40,528 nt of DNA from Silicimonas sp. (GTDB lineage: Bacteria > Pseudomonadota > Alphaproteobacteria > Rhodobacterales > Rhodobacteraceae): NCBI GenBank assembly GCA_022819605.1, contig JAJEGW010000205.1:1-40528 (forward strand). The letters run 5' to 3'. The notes below the pieces were generated by a model that made no database searches, was not told where the DNA came from, and worked only from the letters and a program-made list of their open reading frames with translations. A program made the position numbers and the translations under genes. Within the stretch, counting starts at the first letter, position 1, and each line of letters begins with the position of its first letter. Below are positions 19,294-27,539 of this stretch, in pieces.

Positions 19294-21153
19294 TTAGACT
19301 CCAAGCCTTTGTTTCTTGCGGAATTCCTCCTGACCGGTACGCGCCTCTTGCACGCTCTCGCGGGGCGAGACTTCCGGTACTCCCACATACCAATCGGCCC
19401 CGCCCGGGGTCCAGGTGTAGGCGTCAGACGCGATGCTCAGGACGGTTGTCGCGTCCGTGGTCCGCGCCCATTCCATTGCAGATTCCAGATCGGCCAGGCT
19501 TTCGCAGTGGCGGGCATGAGCCCCCATTGCCTCGGCATGCTTGGCGAAATCCACGTGGCGGGGACTGGTCTTGTCCACGACGCGACAGTCCGTCAGCAAG
19601 TTGTTGAAGCCGGCACCGCCCATGCCAGTCTGCAGACGGTTTATTACGCCAAATCCGCCGTTGTCGCAAACCACGACGATCATCTTGTGCCCTGCCAGGA
19701 TCGATGAGTGGATGTCAGAGTTCATCATCATGTAAGATCCGTCGCCAACCATCACGATCGGTGTTCCGTTGCCACCCATTGCCATGGCGTGGCCCCAGCC
19801 GCCGGCAATCTCGTAGCCCATGCAGGAATAGCCGAACTCGCAGTCAAAGGTATGGGGGGACTTGCAGCGCCAATTCTTGATCGTCTCTCCCGGCAGACCG
19901 CCTGCGGCGGTGACCATCACGTCTTCTGGCCTGGCCGTCTTGTTCACGACGGCCACGACCTGTGCATAGCTGGGCATTGCCTGATTGGTCGGCGCCTGGC
20001 CCTTGTCGAGGAGTTCGTTCCAGTCGGCATAGAGCTTCTGCGCGGTCTCGAGTCGTTCCTCAGGGGCCTTGTAGTCCCCAAGTGCCGCATCGATTTCCTT
20101 TACCGCTTCAAGCGCGTCACCCACTACTGGATGCGCACGATGTTTCGTTGCGTCGAAGCGCGCGGCATTGATGTTGATGAACTGCGCGTCCCTGGGGAAG
20201 GTCGTCCAGGAACCGGTCGTAAAGTCCTGCATCCGCGTGCCGATTGCGATGACCACATCCGCGGTTTCCGAAAGCTCCCGCGCCGCTTCGGTGCCCTCTA
20301 TGCCCATCGGGCCCACGTAGACGGGGTCGTCGTGCACGACCGCGCCCTTGCCGGCGATCGTCTCGGCCATCGGGATGCCCCGCTTTGCCGCGAACGCGGC
20401 GACGGTCTTCTCGGCACCGGAATAGCGCACGCCTCCGCCCGAGAGGATCAGCGGGTTCTTGGCGGATCTCAGCACTTTTACTGCCGCAGCGACTTGATCG
20501 CGCGAGGGGCGCGGGCGCGGGATGGACCAAGTGGTCTCGGCAAAGAACTCTTCGGGGTAGCCGTAGGCAACTTCCTGGATGTCCTGCGGCAAACCGATGA
20601 ATGCCGGGCCGCAATCCGCCGGATCGAGCATTGTGGCAATTGCTTGCGGCAGAGACTGAATGATCTGGGCCGGATGCGTGATTCTGTCCCAATAGCGCGA
20701 CACGGGGCGGAAACTGTCGTTCACTGTCGTGCTGGGTGAACCGAAGTGCTCGACCTGCTGCAGCACTGGATCGGGAAGGCGGTTGGTGAACGTGTCACCG
20801 CACAGCAGCAGGACAGGGAGGCGATTGGCGTGGGCAACGCCGGCAGCTGTTACCATGTTTGTGGCGCCCGGGCCGATGGAAGAGGTCGCGACCATGATTT
20901 GGCGGCGCCTTCTTGACTTGGCAAAGGCAATGGCTGCCAAGGCCATGGACTGTTCGTTCTGGCCGCGCCAGGTGGGCAACTGATCCTGCACACGTTCCAG
21001 CGCCTCGGCGAGGCAGGTCACATTGCCGTGGCCAAATATCCCGAAGACTCCAGCGAACAGGGGAACGCGCTCGTCGTCAATCTCGATGAACTGGTTGCAC
21101 AAATGGCGCACAACCGCTTGAGCCATCGTCAAGCGCACGGTTTTCGCCGTCAT
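19294..21153 (-). CDS. iolD: 3D-(3,5/4)-trihydroxycyclohexane-1,2-dione acylhydrolase
   Basis: Thiamine-diphosphate enzyme that opens the ring in inositol catabolism, giving 5-deoxy-glucuronate. Domains run in the usual order: N-terminal PYR domain with RGQNEQSMALAA (cofactor-activating Glu), a central NAD-like Rossmann domain (PLILSGGGVRYSGAEKTV to VVGDALEAVKEID), and a C-terminal PP domain with the ThDP/Mg motif GDGSYMMMNSD ending in NNGGFGV. The length of 619 aa is standard. The ATG at 21153 is preceded by GGGAGG. It is the first gene of the minus-strand iolD-iolE-SDR operon and is divergent from the hydroxyacid dehydrogenase fusion gene. Confidence 0.95.
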   Translation of the reverse strand: MTAKTVRLTMAQAVVRHLCNQFIEIDDERVPLFAGVFGIFGHGNVTCLAEALERVQDQLPTWRGQNEQSMALAAIAFAKSRRRRQIMVATSSIGPGATNMVTAAGVAHANRLPVLLLCGDTFTNRLPDPVLQQVEHFGSPSTTVNDSFRPVSRYWDRITHPAQIIQSLPQAIATMLDPADCGPAFIGLPQDIQEVAYGYPEEFFAETTWSIPRPRPSRDQVAAAVKVLRSAKNPLILSGGGVRYSGAEKTVAAFAAKRGIPMAETIAGKGAVVHDDPVYVGPMGIEGTEAARELSETADVVIAIGTRMQDFTTGSWTTFPRDAQFININAARFDATKHRAHPVVGDALEAVKEIDAALGDYKAPEERLETAQKLYADWNELLDKGQAPTNQAMPSYAQVVAVVNKTARPEDVMVTAAGGLPGETIKNWRCKSPHTFDCEFGYSCMGYEIAGGWGHAMAMGGNGTPIVMVGDGSYMMMNSDIHSSILAGHKMIVVVCDNGGFGVINRLQTGMGGAGFNNLLTDCRVVDKTSPRHVDFAKHAEAMGAHARHCESLADLESAMEWARTTDATTVLSIASDAYTWTPGGADWYVGVPEVSPRESVQEARTGQEEFRKKQRLGV

Positions 21154-21257
21154 TCCCTATTCCTCCCAAGATGCTTCCTGCAGCTCCTTTTGAATTGATT
21201 GTTGACAACGCAAACATTTTGCAACGAGCATTGCAAGAATAATTTTGGGAGGAACCG
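21154..21257. promoter_or_regulatory. Divergent promoter/operator region of the inositol locus
   Basis: This 104-base intergenic stretch serves both iolD (minus) and the fusion dehydrogenase (plus). It holds GCAAA-CAT-TTTGC, an inverted repeat at 21210-21222, and two copies of the self-complementary TTGCAA at 21219-21224 and 21231-21236, twelve bases apart. TTGACA at 21202-21207 could be a plus-strand -35 box, but no good -10 lies 17 bases downstream. GGGAGG (21247-21252) is the ribosome-binding site for the TTG at 21258. The RpiR regulator encoded at 24521-25417 is the natural candidate to bind here; this is inference. Confidence 0.5.
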
Positions 21258-22292
21258 TTGCCAAGAATTTCCGTGCTCGGTTGTGGCCGCATCGGTCGCA
21301 TGCATGCCGACAACATCGCGTCCCATCCCCGGGCGGAACTCGCGGGCGTCTTTGATGTCCATGCTCCATCTGCACAGGACGTTACGGTCACTTATATTCG
21401 GGAGACTTCAGAAGAGAGTCTTGTGGAGCACATTGCTGATGCGGACGCGGTTCTGCTTCGCACACAGACGATGACCGAGCCCACGGTGGCTTTGGCGGCC
21501 AGGCTCAAGATAGTCTCGCGGCACGGTGTTGGCTATGATGCAGTCGACATTGACGCGCTCAATTCCAGAGGCATAGCGCTTGCGGTTTGCGGAGACGTGA
21601 ATTCCACGACGGTGGCCGAGCATGCTTCCATGATGATCCTTGCCGCCAGCAAACGTGTTCTTCGTGCCGATGCCTCGGTGCGTTGCGGCCCATGGGAGTG
21701 GCGCAACCGGCTCGAGGCACAGGATGTTCGTGGACAGAATCTGCTGCTCGTCGGGTATGGGCGAATTGGAAGCCGTACGGCGTCGATGATGCGTGGGTTC
21801 GGCATGCGAATTCGGGCATTTGACCCTTACTTGCTGAGCAATGGCTGGCCCGAATGTGGCGTTGCCCCGGTCCGGACCTTGAAGGAGGGCCTCGCCTGGG
21901 CAGATGTGATCTCGTTCAGCTTGCCGCATACGGGCAAGCCGTTGATAGGCGAGGCGGAGATCGCCGAGATGCGTGACGGCGTGGTGCTGGTCAATACTGC
22001 GCGCGGTGGAATTATTGATGAAGACGCCTTGATAGCCGCGTTGACCGGGGGCAAGGTCGGGGCGGCCGGCCTTGACGTCTTCGAAACGGAACCCGTCCTT
22101 TCTGATCACCCGCTGATCGGATTTGACCAAGTTGTCCTGTCACCTCACATCGGTGGATTGACCCATGGCGCCGCACAGCGGATGGCAGTTTCATCGGATG
22201 AGAACATTCTCGATTTCTTCGCGGGCAAGATCGATCAGGACTTGGTTGTGAACAGGGAAGAAGTCAATGTCGCACGTCAAGCCCAAGCTTAA
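21258..22292 (+). CDS. D-2-hydroxyacid dehydrogenase with an IolG-like N-terminus (fusion gene)
   Basis: Residues 1 to about 41 (ISVLGCGRIGRMHADNIAS, HPRAELAGVFDVH) read as the start of a Gfo/Idh/MocA inositol dehydrogenase, including its GxGxxG. From about residue 43 the protein is a D-isomer-specific 2-hydroxyacid dehydrogenase: KIVSRHGVGYDAVDIDAL, NAD motif VGYGRIGS, NTARGGIIDEDAL (catalytic Arg), DVFETEP (catalytic Glu) and LSPHIGG (catalytic His). The normal first strand and helix of the catalytic domain are missing, replaced by the IolG-like piece. Junction lies near nt 21376-21387. The TTG start with GGGAGG five bases upstream is the former iolG start. 344 aa. The frame is open and all catalytic residues are kept, so an active enzyme is possible. 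First gene of the plus-strand operon. Confidence 0.85.
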   Translation: MPRISVLGCGRIGRMHADNIASHPRAELAGVFDVHAPSAQDVTVTYIRETSEESLVEHIADADAVLLRTQTMTEPTVALAARLKIVSRHGVGYDAVDIDALNSRGIALAVCGDVNSTTVAEHASMMILAASKRVLRADASVRCGPWEWRNRLEAQDVRGQNLLLVGYGRIGSRTASMMRGFGMRIRAFDPYLLSNGWPECGVAPVRTLKEGLAWADVISFSLPHTGKPLIGEAEIAEMRDGVVLVNTARGGIIDEDALIAALTGGKVGAAGLDVFETEPVLSDHPLIGFDQVVLSPHIGGLTHGAAQRMAVSSDENILDFFAGKIDQDLVVNREEVNVARQAQA

Positions 22293-23392
22293 GGTCGGCC
22301 TGATTGGCACCGGATTCATGGGCAAGACCCATGCATTCGGGTTTGTTTCCGCACCTCGGGTTTTCGATTTGCCTATGGACATCGAACTCCACACAGTTGC
22401 AGACATTGACGGGGTAGCAGCACGTGGTGCGGCTCGGGCCTACGGCTTTGTGCGTGCGACGGCCGATTGGCGTGACATCACGGACAACCCCGAGATCGAC
22501 ATTGTCTCTATCACCGCACCCAACGCGCTGCACAAGGAATTGTCGCTTGCCGCGATCGGAGCCGGGAAGCACGTTTACTGTGAAAAGCCGTTGGCGCCTC
22601 TTGCCGATGATGCGCGAGATGGCTGACGCTGCGGAGGAAGCAGGAGTCGGTGCGCACGTGGGACTCAACTACCTGTGCAACCCGATGTTCGCATTGGCGC
22701 GGGAGATGATTGCGGCAGGGGAACTGGGCGAAATCCGCAGCTATCGTGGACTGCATGCCGAGGACTACATGGCTGACGCCGACGGTCCCTTCACCTTCCG
22801 CCATGATCCTGCGGGCGGCGGGGCTCTGGCCGATCTGGGCAGCCACGCACTGGCGACCGCCGAGTTCCTGCTCAAGCCCATCACCGAGGTCATGGGCGAC
22901 TGCGTTACGGTGATAGGCGAAAGAACTGACAGCAAGGGCAACCGCCGCTCGGTCGATGTGGACGATGTAGGCCGCGCCTTTCTGCGTTTTGCCAACGGCG
23001 CCAGTGGATCCATCGAAGGAAACTGGATCGCTACCGGTCGCAAGATGCAGCACGATTTTGATGTCCATGGTTCAAGGGGTGCGCTGTCTTTCAGTCAGGA
23101 ACGTTTCAACGAACTGCACTATTATTCAATCGAAGACGCCCAGGGCCGCCAAGGTTTTCGACGCATCGAAGCCGCGCCGACACATCCGCCTTATGGCCTG
23201 TTTTGCGTCGCTCCTAGTCATCAGATTGGATTCAACGATCTAAAGGCCATTGAAGTCGCTGGCTTCTTGGTGGCCATCAACGGGGACGGGCCCGAGCCCT
23301 TCAATTTTCGTGCAGGCATTCGGGTTCAGGCTCTTGTAGAACAAATTCATCGTTCCGCTCGTGAGCGGTGTTGGTTGAGCACGGAGGGTTAG
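22267..23392 (+). pseudogene. Gfo/Idh/MocA family oxidoreductase with a 2-base frameshift
   Basis: The N-terminal frame (ATG at 22267, GGGAAGAAG upstream) has the Rossmann motif GLIGTGFMGKTHA and reaches the hallmark CEKPLA before a TGA at 22624-22626. The family reading resumes in another frame with REMADAAEEAGV, then GLNYLCNPMFALAREMI and ALADLGSHALATAEFLL, to a stop at 23390-23392. The break is at GCGCGAG (22612-22618); one extra GC or CG unit would restore an intact protein of 375 aa. It overlaps the upstream gene by 26 bases and ends three bases before the next dehydrogenase. Likely a sugar or inositol dehydrogenase when intact. Whether the indel is real or an assembly error is open. Confidence 0.82.
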
Positions 23393-23395
23393 AGC

Positions 23396-24466
23396 ATGAA
23401 CGTCAGGTACGCCGTTGTCGGGGCAGGTTGGATTTCGCAGATTGCGTTTCTGCCGGGCATTGAGTTGACCGGGAATTCCACGGCAACCGCATTGGTTAGC
23501 GGAAGTGCCCAAAACGCCGCCAAGCTGGCGGAGTTCTACGGCATCAACCACATTTATTCATATGAACGGTATGATGAGATGCTGAACGCAGATGTCGCAG
23601 ATGCCGTTTACATCGCCTTGCCAAACTCCATGCACGCCGATTACGCCATACGCGCGGCAAATTCCGGCAAGCACGTCATTGTCGAAAAGCCGCTCGCGGT
23701 TTCCGAAGCTGAATGCAAGGCGATGATACAGGCTGCCAAGAACGCCAACGTATTTCTGATGACGGCCTATCGGCTGCATAACGAACCTGGAACTGTCCAC
23801 GCTCTTGACCTGATCCGAAGCGGCGCTGTTGGTGACCCCCGTTTGTTCACGTCGCTCTTCTCCATTCAGGCGGAAGCGGACAACCACCGTCTCAGGGCGG
23901 CGCATTGGGGTGGTCCGCTTCAGGATATTGGCATCTACTGCCTGAACGCTGTGCGTCATGTTTTTGAAGATGAACCAACCGAAGTCATGGCGACACGCAA
24001 TGTCGTCGATGATCCGCGGTTTGCCGAAGTTGAGGAGGCGATCGCAGCAACGCTGAAGTTTCCCAACGGTCGTATGGCACAATTCTGCGCCAGCTTCGGA
24101 GCAGAATTGCTGGACATGTACAGGATTGCCGGGACTGCCGGCGAGATCGCGGTCGAATGTGCATACGAATTCCGGACGCCGACGATCGTGCGCCTCAAAC
24201 GCGGCTCTGAAGTAATTGAGCGCACTTTTCCGCAAACAGACCAATTTGCTGGCCAAACGGAGTATTTTTCCGACTGCATCATGAACGGCACCGCGCCGGA
24301 AGCAGATGGCGAAGAAGGTCTTGCGGATGTCCAGGCGCTACTTGCAATTGAGGAAGCGGCCCGTTCAGGAACGCCTCGACGGCTTAGATTGGAGCCACGG
24401 CCACGTCATCCCGTCTCCGAGATGGTCCGAACCTTCGAACCAACTCCTCGAAGGCTTGTTTTCTAG
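23396..24466 (+). CDS. Gfo/Idh/MocA family oxidoreductase
   Basis: NAD(P)-dependent sugar-type dehydrogenase. The Rossmann motif AVVGAGWISQIAF is at the N-terminus, YIALPNSMHADYAIRAANSGKHVIVEKPLA carries the catalytic EKP Lys, and the C-terminal alpha/beta domain includes LQDIGIYCLNAVRHVF. The spacing and sequence resemble the glucose-fructose oxidoreductase branch more than canonical IolG. At 356 aa it is complete. It starts three bases after the upstream pseudogene stop and is followed by the RpiR regulator after 54 bases. It is the only undamaged Gfo/Idh/MocA gene in the locus, so it may carry the first oxidation step; that is inference. Confidence 0.92.
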   Translation: MNVRYAVVGAGWISQIAFLPGIELTGNSTATALVSGSAQNAAKLAEFYGINHIYSYERYDEMLNADVADAVYIALPNSMHADYAIRAANSGKHVIVEKPLAVSEAECKAMIQAAKNANVFLMTAYRLHNEPGTVHALDLIRSGAVGDPRLFTSLFSIQAEADNHRLRAAHWGGPLQDIGIYCLNAVRHVFEDEPTEVMATRNVVDDPRFAEVEEAIAATLKFPNGRMAQFCASFGAELLDMYRIAGTAGEIAVECAYEFRTPTIVRLKRGSEVIERTFPQTDQFAGQTEYFSDCIMNGTAPEADGEEGLADVQALLAIEEAARSGTPRRLRLEPRPRHPVSEMVRTFEPTPRRLVF

Positions 24467-24520
24467 CCTATCGGCTCTGCTGCCTTGGAGCGTTGATACG
24501 GAGACGATCGCAGGGGATTA

Positions 24521-25417
24521 ATGGCTCCTTTGAAAAAAATGAAAAAAGAAAACTTAGCGCCACCGAAGAATTACGAGACGCTGATCCAATTGATTCACGA
24601 GCGTTTTGACGCCATGAGCAAGTCGCACCAGAAAATTTCGGTTTATTTGACGCAAAACCCGAATGAGATTGCAGTCCACTCGGTGAACGCGATCGCAGAT
24701 CGTTGTGGCATTCATGCATCAAGCTTTGTCAGGTTTGCCCAGGCATTGGGCTTCAGTGGATACAAGGATCTCCAGAAATTGTTTCAGAAACGGCTGGAAA
24801 CCGCCGCACCTGGGTTCGAGGCAAGGGTTCGTGCGTTAGAGGAAGATCTGGAAGACCGCGACGACCCATCGGATTTCGGGTTTCTTCGAGACTTGGTGGT
24901 CAAGGACATCGCGTCGCTCCAAGCCTTGTTGGATGACATTTCAGGCCCAGACTTGTCATCGGCGGCGGACATGTTGAGCAATGCGGGTTCGGTTTATCTT
25001 CTCGGTCAGCTGCGCTCGGCACCGGTAGTCGAATTTCTCCGGTATATGCTCACGATGATAGGAAAAAAATGCGTGTTGCTGGATCCAAGCGGTGGATTGG
25101 CGACACATATGGCCGAGACGATCTCTGACGAAGACATCCTGATGGCGGTATCGTTTCGATATTATGCGAATGAGGTTGTCTCGATTGCTGAAAACATGAA
25201 GGATTCGGGAACAAAAATTATCGCGATTTCTGACAGCACGTTGTCTCCGTTGGCGAAATCTGCTGATGTATTGTTCGTTGTACCAGAACATCGCCACACA
25301 TTCTCACGGTCGATTGCCGCCCCCATGTGCATTTCCCAAGCATTGATTCTTGCGACCGCAGCGCGTCTGCAAGTTGATGCTGATCTTCCGGAGATTCCGA
25401 CGGTGACGCGCGCGTAG
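24521..25417 (+). CDS. MurR/RpiR family transcriptional regulator
   Basis: DNA-binding regulator with an N-terminal HTH_6 domain (residues about 18-90: SKSHQKISVYLTQNPNEIAVHSVNAIADRCGIHASSFVRFAQALGFSGYKDLQKLF) and a C-terminal SIS phosphosugar-binding domain (about 135-265, VYLLGQLRSAPVVEFLRYML to LFVVPEHRHTFS). 298 aa. RpiR proteins control inositol genes in several alphaproteobacteria (IolR), where a pathway sugar phosphate is the effector, so this is the likely local regulator. An AGGGG precedes the ATG. The very basic N-terminal extension (LKKMKKE) is a small oddity. Confidence 0.92.
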   Translation: MAPLKKMKKENLAPPKNYETLIQLIHERFDAMSKSHQKISVYLTQNPNEIAVHSVNAIADRCGIHASSFVRFAQALGFSGYKDLQKLFQKRLETAAPGFEARVRALEEDLEDRDDPSDFGFLRDLVVKDIASLQALLDDISGPDLSSAADMLSNAGSVYLLGQLRSAPVVEFLRYMLTMIGKKCVLLDPSGGLATHMAETISDEDILMAVSFRYYANEVVSIAENMKDSGTKIIAISDSTLSPLAKSADVLFVVPEHRHTFSRSIAAPMCISQALILATAARLQVDADLPEIPTVTRA

Positions 25418-25807
25418 CATTTCCGCCGAGTTTGACTGCCACACTATCCTTTGGGTTCCTGTTCGTTGCCGTCAGCAGAGCCGCGCCAGAGACGGTCCGG
25501 ATGCGGGGGTGGTCGTGAGCCGCAAGCAGGGTCACTCAGGAACGCGTTCGGTTCATGAACCCGTCCAAGGGGCGGCTATGGCGCTACCTTTTGCGGGTTC
25601 TCAGAGTCGAAGGCGACCTCTCGCGACCATAGATCCGCAAACTCTGGACCTTGGTGCCGATGTCCGGGAAAGCGACGAGGGTCCGTCTGGACATGATCGC
25701 TGGGAGGAGCGGCATGCACTTTGCTGAACTCGACATTGATCGCCTACTAATGCGAAGCGGAAAGAAAGTCTGCGACGCGGACAATAGAGATTGCCGACCA
25801 GGTAAGA
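25418..25807. other. Gap between the regulator and the cytochrome c gene, no gene seen
   Basis: The flanking genes converge on this 390-base stretch. I see no protein family, tRNA or clear terminator. Short open frames exist on both strands (for example 25651-25866) without recognisable similarity. It may be debris of a lost gene. Confidence 0.45.
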
Positions 25808-26242
25808 TCAATGATGCGGCGGATTTCTGCCAGCCTGAATTTTCTGAATGCGCTTGGGCCAAGTAGACCGAATGAAGGAGAGGACGTTCCAGATTTCCTC
25901 TTCCGTCATGACATCCGCGAAGCCTGGCATGGTACTCTTGACATTTGTGATCCCTCTTTCGGCCAACGCACCTTCTCCGCCCAATGCCGTGTAGTCGTAA
26001 AGCAACCGGTTGTCGTGGTGCCACGTATGCCCGGTCTCATCATGTGGCGGGGCAGGGAGGGTGCCGTCGTCGTTCAAGGACTGCCAGTTAGGTTGCCCTT
26101 CAAGGTCTGCACCGTGGCAGGACGCGCAGTGTTCCTCGTAGAGGACTTGTCCTCCGTCGATGTCCCGATCGTCGAGCTCATGACCGGCCATGGCGACGGT
26201 GGGGCAAACAAAGAGCCCCAAGGCCACGAAAAGCTTGTTCAC
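25808..26242 (-). CDS. Periplasmic class I cytochrome c
   Basis: Single-heme electron carrier. A signal peptide (LFVALGLFVCPTVAMA, cut near residue 19) precedes GGQVLYEEHCASCHGADLEG, with the heme-binding CASCH at residues 39-43. The distal Met ligand is probably in STMPGFADVMTEEEI, and the C-terminal helix is EIWNVLSFIRSTWP. 144 aa. The GTG at 26242 overlaps the multicopper-oxidase stop by four bases (GTGA), which argues for it over the upstream in-frame TTG. It is the last gene of the cytochrome c'-oxidase-cytochrome c operon and may pass electrons to or from the oxidase. Confidence 0.9.
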   Translation of the reverse strand: MNKLFVALGLFVCPTVAMAGHELDDRDIDGGQVLYEEHCASCHGADLEGQPNWQSLNDDGTLPAPPHDETGHTWHHDNRLLYDYTALGGEGALAERGITNVKSTMPGFADVMTEEEIWNVLSFIRSTWPKRIQKIQAGRNPPHH

Positions 26243-27537
26243 GCAACTTCCACCCAAGTCTTAAGGCCGGTGACAGAATGTCCGAGCGTATGACAGTGCA
26301 ACAGCCACTTTCCAGGGTTGTTGAAGACGCAAAGGATGTCTCGGCTGACCCGTGCATCAACCAGCGACGTATCGCGAAGCGGCCCCAATGATCCTTCGCC
26401 GTCCAGTTCGTGGAAATGATGGCCATGGAGGTGAATGCCATGTGGAAAAAACGTGTCGTTTACCATGGTCATCCTCACAACCGTTCCCCGTTGCAATTTC
26501 AACCAAGGACTATCCTGCACTCCTGAGGTCCCGTTGAACGACCAAATGTCATCGCCGGGGTGCTGCCCTCCCATGGCCCCACCCTGCATCCTCAAGGTCA
26601 CGTGCATGTCTGCTTCGCCATTGGTCGTTGCAACATTGTTCGGCGGAAGGGGGGTAATCGGAGATGTTCGCGGCGAAGGGTTCGATCCCTCAATGTTGAT
26701 GGTCGCCAACGGATAGTGCTCCTGGCCGGTCCAGAAGCTGAACTCGATGTCGCCGGTGACGTCAGCGATGATGTCTGCACGTTGTGCTGGCGCCAGGTGG
26801 ATCGTGTCGATGGGCCGCAAAGTCTTGAGCGGCATTCCGTCCAGAGCGACAAGGTTGCCCTCAACCCCGCCAACGTCGACGGGAAATACCCGAGCATTGG
26901 CAGTGTTGATCAGCCGGAGCCGAACGCGATCTCCCTTTGGTACGGCAGATTGTGAGACAATTGCCTTCCCGTAGTTCCCCAAGCGACCTCCGTGGGAGAA
27001 ATGGAACATCGAATCGAAGTCGTCGCGAAGTTCTCCGTGTTCCTCCAGCCACCAGTCGTCGATCATTACGATGATGTCTGCGTCAACATCTGGCGGTTTC
27101 CGTTCCTCCACGATCAGCGGCCCGTAGAGCCCCCGTGCAACCTGTTCCCAGGAACGGCTGTGGGAGTGGTACCAGAAGGTGCCTGCGTCCGGCGTCACGA
27201 ATCGATACTCAAAATCGCCCCCGTCAGGGACTGCATCTTGCGTGAGCTCTGGAACTCCGTCCATCGCGTTGTCGATCCGGATGCCATGCCAGTGGACCGA
27301 CGAAGGCTCGCCGGTTCGGTTTTCGAAATTCACGACGAGTTCGTCGCCCTGATTGACCCGAAGAAGCGGACCTGGCGTGCTTCCGTTGAAGCCGAGCGAA
27401 GGAGTGGTGCCTGATCCTTCCGGCAGTATTTGCGCTACGACAGGTTCAGCGGTTAGCCTCGTTGTGCTGGCCATGCTCCGTGCGGGGATGAGGGCTGCGG
27501 CCGTTGAAGCCAGGAATGTTCGTCTCGATAGCGGCAT
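26239..27537 (-). CDS. Tat-exported multicopper oxidase
   Basis: Periplasmic blue-copper oxidase of the laccase/CopA type. A twin-arginine signal (SRRTFLASTAAALIPA) is at residues 4-18. The four copper motifs are present: HWHG (82-84), WYHSHS, HGIHLHGHHFHEL and HCHTLGH (414-420). The axial position of the type 1 site is Leu425 rather than Met, a feature linked to higher redox potential in known laccases. 432 aa. It begins two bases after the cytochrome c' stop and overlaps the next cytochrome gene, so all three are one operon. No Met-rich insert typical of CueO is seen. The substrate could be a metal ion, a phenol or a cytochrome; the sequence does not decide. Confidence 0.93.
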   Translation of the reverse strand: MPLSRRTFLASTAAALIPARSMASTTRLTAEPVVAQILPEGSGTTPSLGFNGSTPGPLLRVNQGDELVVNFENRTGEPSSVHWHGIRIDNAMDGVPELTQDAVPDGGDFEYRFVTPDAGTFWYHSHSRSWEQVARGLYGPLIVEERKPPDVDADIIVMIDDWWLEEHGELRDDFDSMFHFSHGGRLGNYGKAIVSQSAVPKGDRVRLRLINTANARVFPVDVGGVEGNLVALDGMPLKTLRPIDTIHLAPAQRADIIADVTGDIEFSFWTGQEHYPLATINIEGSNPSPRTSPITPLPPNNVATTNGEADMHVTLRMQGGAMGGQHPGDDIWSFNGTSGVQDSPWLKLQRGTVVRMTMVNDTFFPHGIHLHGHHFHELDGEGSLGPLRDTSLVDARVSRDILCVFNNPGKWLLHCHTLGHSVTGLKTWVEVA

Positions 27538-27539
27538 TT

